Below are positions 47,701-56,115 of a stretch of 64,000 bases of DNA, piece by piece (position 1 is the first letter of the stretch; each line of letters begins with the position of its first letter). The notes beneath the pieces were generated by a model that was not told the origin of the DNA, searched no databases, and saw only the letters and a program-made list of their open reading frames with translations. The position numbers were made by a program, and so were the translations under genes. The DNA is from Apoderus coryli (Eukaryota; Arthropoda; Insecta; Coleoptera; Attelabidae). The stretch spans positions 17,670,001 to 17,734,000 of the forward strand of contig OU452201.1 in the NCBI GenBank assembly GCA_911728435.2, given 5' to 3'.

Positions 47701-48116
47701 AACACGATGGAGAATTGTCGTTTGAACCAAACCAGATTATAACAAATGGTGAGTCTGCATTTTATGAAAGTTGGTATTTTAATAGGTTAGGACGTATTTC
47801 TCATCAATTCAAAAATATTTAGATTAATGTTGAAGTTTTACTCGTGTTAAAATCTTAAATGGAATGCCGGGTCGAGTAGCACATCATTTGTGTTTGGCCG
47901 TTTTGTCGTTTTCAAACCAGAAATGCATTTAAATTGCCTTTTGTGTGATCTGGGACACCCCATATATGTAAAAGCTAGAAAATGGGAGACACGTTTTGCA
48001 TCATGTATATTTTATTTTTTTAAGTGAAATCGTCGCCGGAACCAGGATGGTTAGAAGGCACCCTCAATGGTAAAACTGGTCTCATACCAGAGAACTATGT
48101 GGAGTTTCTTCCTTGA
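26754..48116 (+). CDS. Graf: GRAF-type Rho GTPase-activating protein (partial 5')
   Basis: Exons: 26754-26906, 32014-32203, 32432-32529, 33347-33526, 34470-34606, 34908-35104, 35776-35881, 35943-36140, 38189-38402, 39705-39948, 46746-46890, 47013-47090, 47669-47748, 48025-48116. All introns are GT-AG and phases join to 703 codons plus UGA. Residues 1-~100 are the C-terminal BAR half ([22 protein letters not shown]). PH is ~107-207 ([28 protein letters not shown]). RhoGAP is ~225-410, with the arginine finger in GLYR at 253 split by an intron and [19 protein letters not shown] near its end. A Ser/Thr/Asn-rich linker spans 411-645, and SH3 ~648-703 (ALYA-type [24 protein letters not shown]). 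The family bends membrane through BAR-PH and stimulates GTP hydrolysis by RhoA/Cdc42 at endocytic and adhesion sites. About 175 N-terminal residues are unaccounted for. Introns contain many transposons, mostly antisense. Confidence 0.93.
27776..27822 (-). ncRNA. Hammerhead-like motif, family B type (Graf intron)
   Basis: CTGATGA, an extra T, stem GAGAA/TTCTC, then GAAAC and ATGTC. Stem I is not convincing. About 63 nt further on, TTGTGGAGCAGACG matches TTGTGGAGCAGACA of the copy at 61.6 kb, so both derive from one subfamily. Confidence 0.4.
28174..29174. mobile_element. Large inverted-repeat MITE in Graf intron
   Basis: Ends ATATACACTGTG and CACAGTGTATAT. The inverse arms (about 28,174-28,600 and 28,830-29,174) share GAATGGGRTAGCATTG and TTTTCGAGAATT blocks. 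TA/TATA flanks suggest a Tc1/mariner-type target. No ORF. The left arm holds an extra insert of about 130 bp. Confidence 0.65.
29732..30197. mobile_element. 466-bp MITE with TA target site
   Basis: Near-perfect terminal inverted repeats of about 35 bp start CAGGGTGAGTCACGAG and end CTCGTGACTCACCCTG, flanked by TA. AAACTGTACATACTTCT continues the repeat inward. No ORF. The CAGGGTG start matches many short fragments elsewhere in the window. Confidence 0.8.
30742..31943 (+). mobile_element. mariner transposon, copy 2, internally deleted
   Basis: 1,202 bp between TA dinucleotides (30,740-30,741 and 31,944-31,945). Terminal repeats of about 32 bp begin CGAGGCACGTTTTTTTAGT and, at the other end, CGAGGCATGTTTTTTAAGT. 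Closely similar to the copy at 44,627-45,960 but shorter by 132 bp. It sits in the Graf intron upstream of the exon at 32,014. Confidence 0.9.
30904..31844 (+). pseudogene. mariner transposase, internal deletion
   Basis: [13 protein letters not shown] begins a mariner transposase with its helix-turn-helix region ([29 protein letters not shown]). The frame runs to the first catalytic block VTGDETWV, then about 150 bp are missing compared with the second copy. At the junction the 14-mer TGACGAAACATGGG is duplicated in tandem (31,395-31,422). Downstream, LLHDNARPH and [13 protein letters not shown] keep the second and third catalytic Asp, and the end NIHGNYVEK is complete. The deletion shifts the frame, so the halves are read separately. 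Confidence 0.85.
32645..33060 (-). repeat. Family A repeat, copy 2 (intact hammerhead)
   Basis: Modules in order on the plus strand: inverse hammerhead (32,675-32,719), inverse R block (about 32,790-32,880, TGTGGCGACATCTAGTGT), the block GCCTCCCGCCAGGGAATTC (32,933-32,951), and a direct R block (about 32,990-33,055, TTTCACCGGACATACTGCC). The two R blocks thus face each other here, unlike in copy 1. Intronic in Graf. Confidence 0.7.
32675..32719 (-). ncRNA. Type I hammerhead ribozyme, canonical core
   Basis: Read 5'-3' on the minus strand: stem I strand TCACCA; CTGATGA; stem II GTTG/CAAC closing loop TGGAT; GAA; short stem III ACG/CGT with loop GCC; cleavage triplet GTC; then stem I partner TGGTGA. 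All conserved core positions are present, stem I pairs over 6 bp and the first stem II pair is G-C. Open at stem I with a tiny stem III, this is the minimal type I layout known from animal retroelements and satellites. Cleavage is expected between 32,681 and 32,680. Whether a 3-bp stem III suffices in a monomer is uncertain; dimers can compensate in such motifs. Confidence 0.75.
33640..33830 (+). repeat. Family C interspersed repeat, copy 2
   Basis: Preceded by GTCTGTCTGTGTGTCTGTA-like simple sequence, then CAACCAATTGAGCTAAATT, TCCTAGGATGAACCCATTAG and AGCAGTAGGGGTC as in 23,872-24,060. Lies in a Graf intron. Confidence 0.6.
34619..34682. repeat. TA microsatellite and 14-bp hairpin
   Basis: A TA tract is followed by CTTGTACGAATTAA, an A7 loop and the exact inverse. 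Graf intron, 13 bp after a donor site. Confidence 0.7.
36152..37000 (-). mobile_element. Two antisense LINE 3' ends in Graf intron
   Basis: The complement shows GGGCAATAAAGAATTATTATT (end near 36,152) and TTAGACAATAAAGTGTATTT (end near 36,655). These are polyadenylation-like AATAAA followed by short-unit tails, as in the LINEs at 38.4 and 40.5 kb. Only 3' UTR-like DNA is left; no protein block is clear. The first tail begins about 12 bp after the Graf donor at 36,141. Confidence 0.55.
37001..37680. other. Graf intron, nothing recognised
   Basis: The plus-strand frame at 37,228-37,485 ([17 protein letters not shown]) has no recognisable family and no splice signals that would join it to Graf in frame. 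Confidence 0.4.
37690..38035 (+). repeat. Family A repeat, copy 3
   Basis: Inverse R block (TGTGGCGACATCTAGTGTGA, 37,715-37,734), then inverse GGGAGGCTTTATTTACGA block, an altered palindrome near 37,866, the hammerhead motif on the plus strand, and the palindrome CTTGTTACAT-T-ATGTAACAAG near 38,010. Confidence 0.7.
37924..37968 (+). ncRNA. Hammerhead motif, family A copy 3, degenerate
   Basis: Core CTGATGA and stem II GTTG/CAAC are intact, but GAAA reads AAAA (G12 lost), stem III is broken and stem I has a mismatch (TTGTGA). Confidence 0.6.
38408..39300 (-). pseudogene. LINE reverse transcriptase C-terminus, antisense to Graf
   Basis: The minus strand reads [17 protein letters not shown] (near 39,160), [40 protein letters not shown] and [13 protein letters not shown], then [17 protein letters not shown]. 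This is the order of the C-terminal domain in Jockey/CR1-like ORF2. The tail ACAATAAAGAGTTATTATA ends at 38,408, only 6 bp after the Graf donor. Frameshifted and 5'-truncated. Confidence 0.7.
40667..43561 (-). CDS. LINE ORF2: AP endonuclease and reverse transcriptase
   Basis: The frame is open from 43,561 to the stop at 40,667, 964 codons; the first in-frame Met, at 43,135, is inside the endonuclease, so translation may begin by reinitiation after ORF1. N-terminal endonuclease: [33 protein letters not shown], then [11 protein letters not shown]. Reverse transcriptase: [72 protein letters not shown] and the catalytic FADDLKIF. The C-terminal region contains [18 protein letters not shown]. No RNase H. 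The protein nicks target DNA and copies its own RNA in place. No frameshift or stop was found, so this copy may be young and could have encoded an active enzyme, though it lacks its 5' end. Confidence 0.9.
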   Translation of the reverse strand, partial: VKKRSGASEATSSGLTCYYQNVRGIRTKTHELYLFASVGDFDVIALTETFLNNNICDSELFPDDVYQIFRRDRNLNVVDKKDGGGVLLAIKSSIQAQAIDFNELFSIFPQIDIVGLKCSLDFRAFYILVVYIPPYISLDIFEMFFEYLERVCILFDSKMLLMGDFNVSNYIYSDNAGSKTYSLNNFINSFGLIQCNNILNSQGKLLDLVFAPCDCEVIRDRVSFVAEDAQYHPALNVYIKEFYCREAQFKTNISQGNYNFKKANYPALYEALLNHDWSYLEESNNVDVALDSFYNDIYGKFDNFVPLFRNFSHQYPPWYTSIIIRNIKLKAKLHNKYKKTKLLSDYNKFSDIRKTIKFQIASAYRDYILNTENNIERNPKAFWSFVNSKRQQTRIPGIMNFEGNTFDDPQSIISMFGVYFESVFVKCNDDSDFGDVSWDGVCGNDITFDSIDESEVIEAAKKLKNKLTSGPDGIPSFFVRDTIVILSSPLCLIFNLIVKNHTFPKVWKFAKVCPVFKKGDRADVSNYRPISILSNFSKILEIVLYNRIYKIVKSQLADYQHGFITQRSCLTNLAIFTQITSEILDEHGQVDVIYTDFCKAFDTIDHQTLIRKLPKFGFDFGAVLLIQSYLHDRHQFISYNGFNSIDYLATSGVPQGSNLGPLLFLLFINDLGESLICSKLIFADDLKIFNSVDGISDCDALQMCLDSIREWCTLNRIALNPAKCSVVTYTKKQCPITYNYNIDKIQLQRSDSINDLGVLFDSALSFKSHILKKISEASRAYGFIVRNGKHFKNINTLKMLYFSYVRPRLEYCSLVWNPYYDSHSVLIEKVQRKFLKYLCFKTDGIYPTRGLPYDYYIDRFDVQSLLVRRSLASVSFLHKMLHNRFDCPDLLKRLNFMVPRATARRMHTFHCDRANTNVLLKSPIHTMCLTFNLIDQHCDIYNDSLSHVLSSVELPLRIAGNYNV
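43516..43682 (-). pseudogene. LINE ORF1 C-terminal remnant
   Basis: A frame reading [20 protein letters not shown] and [20 protein letters not shown] ends at TAA 43,516 and overlaps the ORF2 frame by about 45 nt. Charged, Glu/Arg-rich. The upstream part of ORF1 is absent because of 5' truncation. Confidence 0.5.
44627..45960 (+). mobile_element. mariner transposon, copy 3, full length
   Basis: 1,334 bp between TA dinucleotides (44,625-44,626 and 45,961-45,962). Terminal repeats CGAGGCACGTTTTTTTAGTA and CGAGGCAAGTTTTTTAAGTA. It carries the region deleted from the copy at 30,742-31,943, and splits a LINE reading frame, so it inserted after that LINE. Confidence 0.9.
44789..45861 (+). pseudogene. 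mariner transposase with three frameshifts
   Basis: [19 protein letters not shown] starts the protein. A one-base gain in the T run near 45,150 breaks the frame after NYRK. The next frame carries [20 protein letters not shown] second shift near 45,480 gives [23 protein letters not shown] and [14 protein letters not shown] third shift near 45,774 scrambles the last 30 residues (the frame of NIHGNYVEK at the other copy). All three catalytic Asp codons are intact, so decay is recent. Confidence 0.85.
47240..47420. repeat. Short foldback in Graf intron
   Basis: GACCCATTTCTAGAGGAACT near 47,248 and its inverse TCCTCTAGAAATGGG near 47,393, the latter followed by ACACCCTGTAC. The ends look like a small MITE of the CAGGGTGT type. 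Confidence 0.5.
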
Positions 48117-48308
48117 CACACTGGTTCACTGTCGAAAATATCCTCTACTCTGCGCCACAGTTTATGTAAAGCTTTGCATTTGACAAATTCACAACCGGAC
48201 GTGACGCAGGATACGCCTTCGTCCCGATTTACGATGCATCGTCAAAGCTTTGATGGCACTAGAACATTGATAAGGCAGAGTAGTATGGAGAGGAAAAGTT
48301 CGACGTAA
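48117..48308 (+). CDS. Graf: Candidate stop-readthrough tail of Graf
   Basis: After the UGA (48,114-48,116), followed by C, the SH3 frame stays open for 63 codons to TAA at 48,306. The peptide is Ser/Thr/Arg-rich (HTGSLSKISSTLRHSL, RFTMHRQSFDGTRTL, MERKSST), looks like the Graf linker, and the DNA is clearly less AT-rich than the following UTR. UGA-C is the leaky context seen in known insect readthrough genes. It could instead be used through alternative splicing or be chance. Confidence 0.4.
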   Translation, partial: HTGSLSKISSTLRHSLCKALHLTNSQPDVTQDTPSSRFTMHRQSFDGTRTLIRQSSMERKSST

Positions 48309-48985
48309 AAGGACGTAAACTTATTTATGTATTATTATTGTTATTGTGTTATTTGTTATATTTTATCTTCCATTTTGTTTTGTATTTTACAGTTTTTTTA
48401 ATAGTGAATGATTAGAGGTTATTTTACTCACGTTGAGACAGTCATAAAACAAATGTGTGTACGTCATTAGTCTTTAATTTTTTATTGATTCACTATGGTA
48501 TGTAAAGATGCGCATGTCATTTACTACCAAGAAATCAAAGTGAATATATTTTCTAGCTAGTTAAAAAGATATTTCTGATATACCAATGGCCACCAAACAC
48601 AAAAAAGACTAAATAGCTCTAATAAATAACCGGACTTGACAAGCAAAATATCAACTGTTGCAGGAACCGAAAGTTCTCATAATGCATATTTGTGAAGAGT
48701 TGCAGTTTTTTTTGTTTCAGTTTGGTGAAAACTGGCATAGGAAAACTTCATAAATCAGCGGTACAGTTTAAAACTTTAAACAGCAAAGTTTATAAATTAA
48801 GCTTAAATATAACATGAATATACAATAGCCACTCAATATGAAGATTTTGACGCCTCATAGTAAACGGCATTCGTGGATCTTTCTTATCAAACATGGGAAT
48901 ACAGTAACATATCCTAAAAATCTAAAATCGATAACCAGAAGCAATCCAAAATAAAATTCCATGCCGACCTTTTGGCATAGAATAT
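48309..48985 (+). other. Graf: Graf 3' UTR or downstream DNA
   Basis: AT-rich sequence after the readthrough stop. No clear cleavage signal; AATAAA-type motifs are too common here to choose one. Confidence 0.35.
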
Positions 48986-48989
48986 TGTT

Positions 48990-49420
48990 TCACCGTCTCT
49001 TTTCTGTATAAGATTTACCAACCGATATCTAGGCAACTTAGGACCAAATATAAGTAATTCCGACTTAGTGGGATTCACCTGTAAACAATGTGCATGAGAA
49101 ATCCCGTCAAGTGCCGCTAAATCCGCGTTAATAATTTCAATATTTTTCAGCAGGAAACGAATGATATATCTGAGTATCGTCAGCGTAAGGATGAAAATTG
49201 CAATAACGCATACTATTTATTATATGGGAACTATGTAGACAGAACAATAAAGGACACAAAATTGAGCCCTCCATTCTTTAGTTCGTTTTGCGATTGACGA
49301 TTTTCCATCTAACTTAACCATCTGATATCTTCCAATCAAATAATTGTTTAAAAGTTATAAGGATGCATTACCATAACCCAAGTATCTCAGAATCACCAAA
49401 TTAAGTTGATCTTACAAAAA
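48990..49420 (-). pseudogene. LINE reverse transcriptase core fragment
   Basis: The minus strand reads LLNNYLIGRYQMVKLDGKSS, a decayed GVPQGS site, CVLYCSVYI/LCPLLFCL, YADDTQIYHSFPAE (catalytic Asp pair), then INADLAALDGISHAHCLQVN and PTKSELLIFGPKL. Frameshifts are present near 49,150 and 49,260. Same general class as 15,627-16,740. Confidence 0.7.
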
Positions 49421-52400
49421 CATAAATGCCTAAGGAAAAATTCGCATTTACAATTGATTGAAAAATCAATTGGAAAATGTTTATCCATATTTTTCTATGT
49501 GAATGAATTCATAATAAATATTCAAATATTTACTTTTGTCAAAAAAAGAAAGGTCAATTCTTGAGATATTCACCTGATATTTAAATTGCAAAATGTTTCC
49601 TAATTGCTCCAGGTTTTTAACTCTTTCAAATGCTAGTCTACACACTTCATTATAATGTGCTTCGTTAAATATATATTTATATATAAGGGTATTGAAATTG
49701 AGTGGTTTTAAATTACAGTATTTCGAATTCTTGTAACGGTCAATACCAGAGAAATGATTGATTCGCAATGTAAATAAACAGAAAATTTCGACAATATTCT
49801 GCTTTTCTGGTGGATATAGAGTTTTTACTTTGCCTCAGTTTTCTTTTCACAAAACGCAACGAGTCCGTTGGTGGAAAGCCAGCATTACAGTAATCACTAA
49901 CTCGCCTTTATAGAGGAGGGTATCCTAAAAATGCTAAATAGATTTTATATGGGACACGATGTACGTTCTAATATTAATGAATTTTTGTACTTCTTTTTTT
50001 TTTATTTTATGTTTTTTGTTTCACCGAAAATGATCCTAATGTTTATTATTTTTTTCAATAAGAGATGCCCGCTTGTAGCGTACTATAAATTTTGTTTGTT
50101 CACTGCGACGATTCTGATATGAATATTGCAACGTTGTATGATCATTTTTTGATACAAACTAATAAAAACATATCATAATACAGTACAATAATATGCGTTT
50201 TGTAATTATATATTTTTTTAAATTTTATGTATTGACCTACATTTTAAACTATTTTATCATTGTTTTCCCCAATAATGTACGTTTTAAAAGATTTCCATAC
50301 GAAAATATTTTCGGTAATTTTATACTTACAGTATAGATAAAACCATAGTTATCAGTATTTGCGACGCGATGTATTTTGCTTCTTATAGTCATATTATGCA
50401 AATAGTTTACTGTAAATATAAATAAAATTTGTATAGAAAAAAAAAAACTGTTAAATGTTGTTCAGAAATAACACCAATTAAATAATAGATAATTAAATAA
50501 TATTGTAATTGTTTATGTGAAAATTTTATTATGTGTGATAGATAGGTAGTTGTAAATAATATATTATAACATACTTTTTATGTACGAGTACGTGACATAT
50601 GTCAAAAATATTTAGTGTGTTTGATAATCTTTAAACTGTACTCAAAGTCATATTTACAAAATGCTGACATAAGTATTTATTTCTATTACTGGAGGTATCG
50701 GGACTATTTCTGTCCCTAACCGTTTAAAGTATCAGAACTTTTCGACAAACAGCAACTAGTTTGTTTCATGAACCGTCACCCATCAAAGTAACCGTTAAGT
50801 GCATTTCAGCGGTCGTCAATACACGTTGACGACCAACTCGTCAACGCTACCAGCCCCACTATATAAGCCGTACTCATTATACATTATAAATTGATCTTTA
50901 TCTTTATGCATTAATCGACTAGTGTATCTAAATACACACAATCCATCCAACGTCTCAAATTCTTTTGGTTTTTATTATTCACACTCAATATCCACGATTT
51001 TTCGTTATTACTTTAAGAAGATTATATCCAATCAATATGTTACCAATGTTGAATATACGAAACTCTTGATGCTCGGGTGATTAACCTCTAAACAAAAATA
51101 GAACGATCAGTACAACCAAATATATATTTTCTACTCTGTTATTGAAAGGTTTCGTTGTCGGTCGACTTTTTCATTCTCAACAGAAATTTCTATGATATTT
51201 GTTTTAAAATGTTACGTATTTTTTCGACCAAATTTGGTAGCTTTTGAATTTTTATCTTTTTGGATCAAGTTGTAACTAAATTTAGTTTTTTTTTTTTTGG
51301 GAGGCAGGTAGGTATAAACAGAATGAGTTAGCGTCTTGTACTCGTATACTCAAGAAGTTGGCTATCCTATATTGCACGCAGGATTGAACATTATATTGTG
51401 ATAAGTTGTTTTTGCCAACTAATGACCAAGTCCCTATGCATGTAAACTGTGTCATGTTGTGTAACTATTACTATTAAAAATTTCCGATCTTGACCGTCAA
51501 GTGGTATTGTTAGAATATGTCCTAATGAATTAAATAAATCCTACTTTATATATGTGTTTAAAATATAACATTCACAAAGTAATAAAGATATTTAGACATT
51601 TATAAATATTAGTAGATTTAACTTTAAAAAACATGTAAGAATATCATTCGTATTTCGTACCAAATAGACTCCCCTTAAATTACTGAAAATAATTGTTTCC
51701 GGTATTTCGTGGGTGTCAAAAAAATGTTATTCAAAGGAACATATTTGCATGATTTTAAAATGAAGAAAATATTACAGTAATCAAATTTAAAGTCAATTCC
51801 ATCACCCTCCTAACTGGAAGAAGGACAAACAATTATCATTATTATACTATGATGAATTAATTGATTCTTTAGTGGGCATCACGTTTTTTTTTTTCATTAG
51901 AATAAAATGTAATAGATGTGTGTTGTAAAAAATAAAAGAGATATGTTTGGCGACATCTATTGCTCGCATTTAAGATTTGTTCTATATTAATCAGTCATAT
52001 TTGTAAATTTAGATTAATTACTATTCCATGTCATTATACACTTAGAGAAATGTTGTCCTAAATTCTTATTTAAGGTAAATCTTGTCTTAATGTCAGTTTT
52101 ACCATACGACATATTAAAATTGTTTCGATTAATAATGAGAAAAACCCATAAAAGGTTAATTTGTTTATCTTTTTCCAATTAAGATGTTGACAAATGTCTC
52201 TCCAAACTTAAGTAATATTTTCTTAATTTTAGAAATTGATTTTTTTGTCAGTTCCAAAATATCTATTGTAATTTGATCATTGTCAGTAGACCTATTTTAT
52301 TATAATTATTTTGATCAACGATAAATTATAAAACATAGTTTCAGGGTAAAATAGCCTTAACGGACAAAATGATGCTCATAATTTTTGCTCTTCATTTTAT

Positions 52401-52825
52401 ACGAAAGAGTTCAAATTCCAGCGAATATTATCTTTTTTATGTTTCGAAAGATTTACAAAAAACCACATGTATGTTTTAGTATTATTTAGTTTGAATCCTA
52501 GAACATTCCTTTTTTTATATTTGTAAGCATACTAATTCTCTAAAACTGCATCAATTTTGTGTATGATTTAATTGTAGTGACAGTGAGGGTTTTAATAATT
52601 AAGCAATAACATACATACACAATTTTTATAACGGCTTAAAATATAGGGGACCATATAAAAATACTTACATTTAATAGCTTGCACTTTTGAAACATAGACT
52701 ATAAATCAATCCACCCATAGTTATAAAATAATAGTAAAATATAAATAATATACTAATTTAGAACAGTATTAAAAACAAGTTTAATAAAAGTGTTTCCCTT
52801 TTGAAAATTAAAATAAATTAATATG
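49421..52825. other. AT-rich intergenic stretch
   Basis: No gene recognised over 3.4 kb. The minus frame at 49,481-49,768 (MRINHFSGIDRYKNSKYCNL) is of unknown origin. A degraded family A R-block (TTTGGCGACATCTATTGCTC) occurs at 51,949-51,968. Confidence 0.4.
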
Positions 52826-53683
52826 TACTGGGTTATGAATTTGGTATCACCTATTTAAAAAAATCTGCTCTTGTAGCAACAACAACAAACATTTTATTGA
52901 AATAAAATTATGAGAAATAACAAAATTAATATGTGCAATTTATGTTTTACAAATAACATCCTTTAAATGACTTCCTCGATTCTTTATACATTTTTGATCT
53001 AAAAGTTAGCATAACTCGTTCCAACATTTCGGCTCCAATATTATTTATTTCTTCTGAAATACGAATTTTAAATTCTTGAATGGTATTGGGACGCCTTTCA
53101 TAAACGTTTTGCTTCAGATAGCCCCAAAGGAAAAAATCACGAGCCATCATATCGGGGGAGATATCAAGCGACCGGCGAACATGTCCTGCAACAAAATTCG
53201 AGTTTGCTGTGCTGTATGAACGGTAGCCCCATCTGGTCGGAACCAAATATGATTGTGTTTCAGTCTTCGCAAGTCAGTCCGTAAAAATTCCCGTAACATG
53301 TTAACGTAACGTTCGCAATTTATTGTAGGTAACAGTTATTCTCTTCAAATAAATATGGCCCTATGATACCAAACATTGAAACACCACACCAGACGGTGAC
53401 TTTTTCGTCATGGAGAGGTGTTTCTTGAAGCTGTTGCGGATGTGCGTCAGATCAGTAACCATAATTTTGTTTATTTACATTCCTTTGGACTTGCACAACT
53501 GAATTATTTATTAAAAACTGTTTTACGACAAGAATTCGTTGATTTATTGGAAATTTTGCCCATGAGAACTTAAATTGCAACTATTGACACATAGGAATGT
53601 GTAACTGAAATTGTTAACAAACTATTGTTTCTACAGCCCACTCACTATGATAAATAGGTGATACCAGATGCCTAACCCGTTAT
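52826..53683 (-). mobile_element. Tc1/mariner-type transposon remnant with terminal repeats
   Basis: Left end CTGGGTTATGAATTTGGTAT and the right-end complement CGGGTTAGGCATCTGGTATC continue as TCACCTATTTA in both, flanked by TA. Contains a decayed transposase frame on the minus strand. Confidence 0.7.
52947..53460 (-). pseudogene. IS630/Tc-type transposase relic
   Basis: Minus-strand blocks in order: HDEKVTVWCGVSMFGIIGPY, ERYVNMLREFLRTDLRRL, FRPDGATVHTAQQTRILLQD (second catalytic Asp in DGATxHT), a frame change near 53,165, then ARDFFLWGYLKQNVYERRP (third catalytic Asp) and FKIRISEEI. It matches the insect transposase type with SPDLTxLDFFLWGYLK. Frameshifts and stops abolish function, and the N-terminus with the DNA-binding domain is absent. 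Confidence 0.7.
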
Positions 53684-54116
53684 TAGGGTGGCAGTTTAGC
53701 GAAGTCGCGCCAGTTGGCAATTCAATCAAGATAGAGAAAAATTCTACAAAATTTCAATGAAACTGACCTACTTGACACCTGCCACACTGCGAAATTTTAA
53801 ATGAGATGTATTTTCTTCATACATTTCCTGTTAATTGTTATAAATTGTTTGCAAATGTACATAAATGTTTAAAACTTGCATTATCTGAAACCTGATTTTT
53901 TGACAATATTACCTCAACATTTTGGGCACTTCAATAAGACGTGTTTGTTGTAGTGTTTTTTTTTATTTCACCAAAAGAGATTATTGTATTTTAACTAAAA
54001 AATATTGTTGAACCAATATTTGTACAATCGTGTTGAAATGATACTTTTCTTATTGGATAAGATTACACGCAACAATTATCTGTACTAATCATAATAATAC
54101 GAATAAAAACCAGGTT
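53684..54116. other. Spacer between transposon remnant and unknown ORF
   Basis: AT-rich, no feature recognised. Confidence 0.4.
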
Positions 54117-54449
54117 ATGCGCCACTTAGACTTAAGCGCGCGAGAAAGTGCTGTATTAGTTTCGAAAAAAAGTTATATTTTAGGAAAAAGCTGGTATCCC
54201 AGTCCAAGGTACATACAAGTTTTGGTGGAAAAATTATCTCAGGAGTGTGAAATATTCAAAAATTGGCCGGACAAAAAAGAAAACGATCCACAACATTTGA
54301 TATTGCTGGGTCATCGTATAACTGCAAAATATTGGAGAGAAGAAATTATATTTCTTAGAAAATTTTTTGACAGTTCTAACAACCAATCAAATTTTGTCAT
54401 TTTGTGGCATATGGAACAATTTCACCCAATCATGTCAACATTACACTGA
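54117..54449 (+). CDS. Unrecognised ORF, possible gene or repeat fragment
   Basis: A 110-codon frame with protein-like composition: RESAVLVSKKSYILGKSWYP, PSPRYIQVLVEKLSQECEIF, NWPDKKENDPQHLILLGHRI, TAKYWREEIIFLRKFF. It is charged and low in the Lys/Ile/Asn codon bias of nearby junk. It follows a CCAG|GTT that could be an acceptor. I do not recognise the family. It may be one exon of an undetected gene or a transposon-derived domain. Confidence 0.3.
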   Translation: MRHLDLSARESAVLVSKKSYILGKSWYPSPRYIQVLVEKLSQECEIFKNWPDKKENDPQHLILLGHRITAKYWREEIIFLRKFFDSSNNQSNFVILWHMEQFHPIMSTLH

Positions 54450-54761
54450 ATATTTCTCATGACATTAAAAAACATGGTGTTGAATTTAAAAAATGACGAA
54501 TTTTTTGAAATCATTGACAAAGAAGTCCCAACTCGTTACATTTTTTTTCGATCGCAGTCTTTGAATCATATAAATATACTGTAATTCCCGCTGTATATGG
54601 CTGCTTGAAATTTTTGGTTGACTAGTCAATACTACGACAATATTCTTAAAAATATCAGAAACAAATTTAGGGCTTTGTATTATTTACTAAAACTCTACAA
54701 TGTTTTAAACATTTGTGAACATTAGCAAAAAAAATGTTTGTTAAACAAGCCCCGTGACTTA

Positions 54762-55013
54762 TATAAGCCTCCCGCAAACGTGGTATCGGCGAAACTATGA
54801 TGGGGCTTCTCGCACAGTCGGTATAGTGAATTTCTGTTCACACGGCATATTACCAACGTAAACTAGATGTCGCTAAACACATTCTTTTATAAGCCTCTCG
54901 CAAAGGTGGTATCGGCGAAACTATGATGGGGCTTCTCGCATAGTCGGTATAGTGAATTTCTGTTCACACGGCATATTACCAATGTAAACTAGATGCCGCT
55001 AAACACATTATTT
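54762..55013. repeat. Two tandem copies of a 126-bp unit
   Basis: Units 54,762-54,887 and 54,888-55,013 differ at only a few positions. Each holds AAGCCTCCCGC and CACACGGCATATTACCAA and AAACTAGATGYCGCTAAAC, echoing the GCCTCCCGC and R blocks of family A. No hammerhead core is present. Confidence 0.8.
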
Positions 55014-55979
55014 TATATATTGGAAATTCATGAAATTTGTTATACACAATTTTTAAATGTTTTAAAATATAAACCAATAATTAACAGTCTTTACGTGAAT
55101 TGTATTAATATATGTGTTAATAAGTTACCTTCATGTTTTTAATTGTTACTATTTATTACTGTATTTAATTATTTTGTGATATATTTTATTTAAATGTAAT
55201 AATATATATTTCATTGTACCAATTAATATTTTTTAGAAACTTTGATATGATATTCATACAAAATTGATTTTGCTCACATTATGTTTGTACAATAAATATA
55301 TGCCATTAATGTAATGTTATTTAGCGTAATACTCGTATATAATTTAAATTGATTATTCGCAAAATCATATGAGAACAAATTTTAATCAGTGTTCTCAGTC
55401 AAGTTAAATTTTATATTCTACGTTGGTATATACAAGATGTCCGAATATTCAACCGACATTTGGCTGGAAATACGACCTTGCAACATAAAGGAAAATGAAC
55501 AAAACATTTAGGTGCTTTGTGTTCAAGTAGACTATCGTAATATTGTAGAAATACTTAGCTATTGCTTAGATTGGCTTCTTAAAAAATTTAAATTTTGCAG
55601 TGTTGTGTTTTTATCCAGCGGCAATAACTTTAATAATTCAGATAGGTACTATTTAGAATGGCCATTTTATTGCTCTGTGATAAAAACTTTAATTACGTCA
55701 AAATCAATAGTGGTTTAGTTATTATTTATTCTGAACTAAACTCTTCTGTGTAATTTTATAGAAATAGTTCGTCCATCCATGGTGACTTCTCAACCGTGTA
55801 GCATATAAATTAATAATTGCTAAGACGCGTACTGTGCACGCACTTATACTCGTCCATCTGAAACAGCTCTTAATTGTACAAATTATTTTAAAACATTGCT
55901 AACGATAAGGGGGGACTAGTTTCAAAACTCTGAGAAATAAAAACAGTAAAATATAGGTCTAAATTTTAAAAAGTTAGGT
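55014..55979. other. AT-rich intergenic stretch
   Basis: No gene recognised. The plus frame at 55,512-55,718 has no family resemblance. Confidence 0.35.
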
Positions 55980-56115
55980 TCACAGATATGATAATTAATT
56001 TATAAGTAATTTAAATTTACAATGCGTTGTTTGGCTGCAATCTTATCTTTTCATTATGTCATGATTCTTGTAATTGTGTTACATGTTGAATAAAGATTAT
56101 TATTATTAATATTAA
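55980..56115 (+). mobile_element. LINE 3' end fragment
   Basis: GTTGAATAAAGATTATTATT ends this segment, the same AATAAA-plus-ATT-repeat tail as the LINEs elsewhere, here on the plus strand. Only 3' UTR is visible. Confidence 0.45.
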
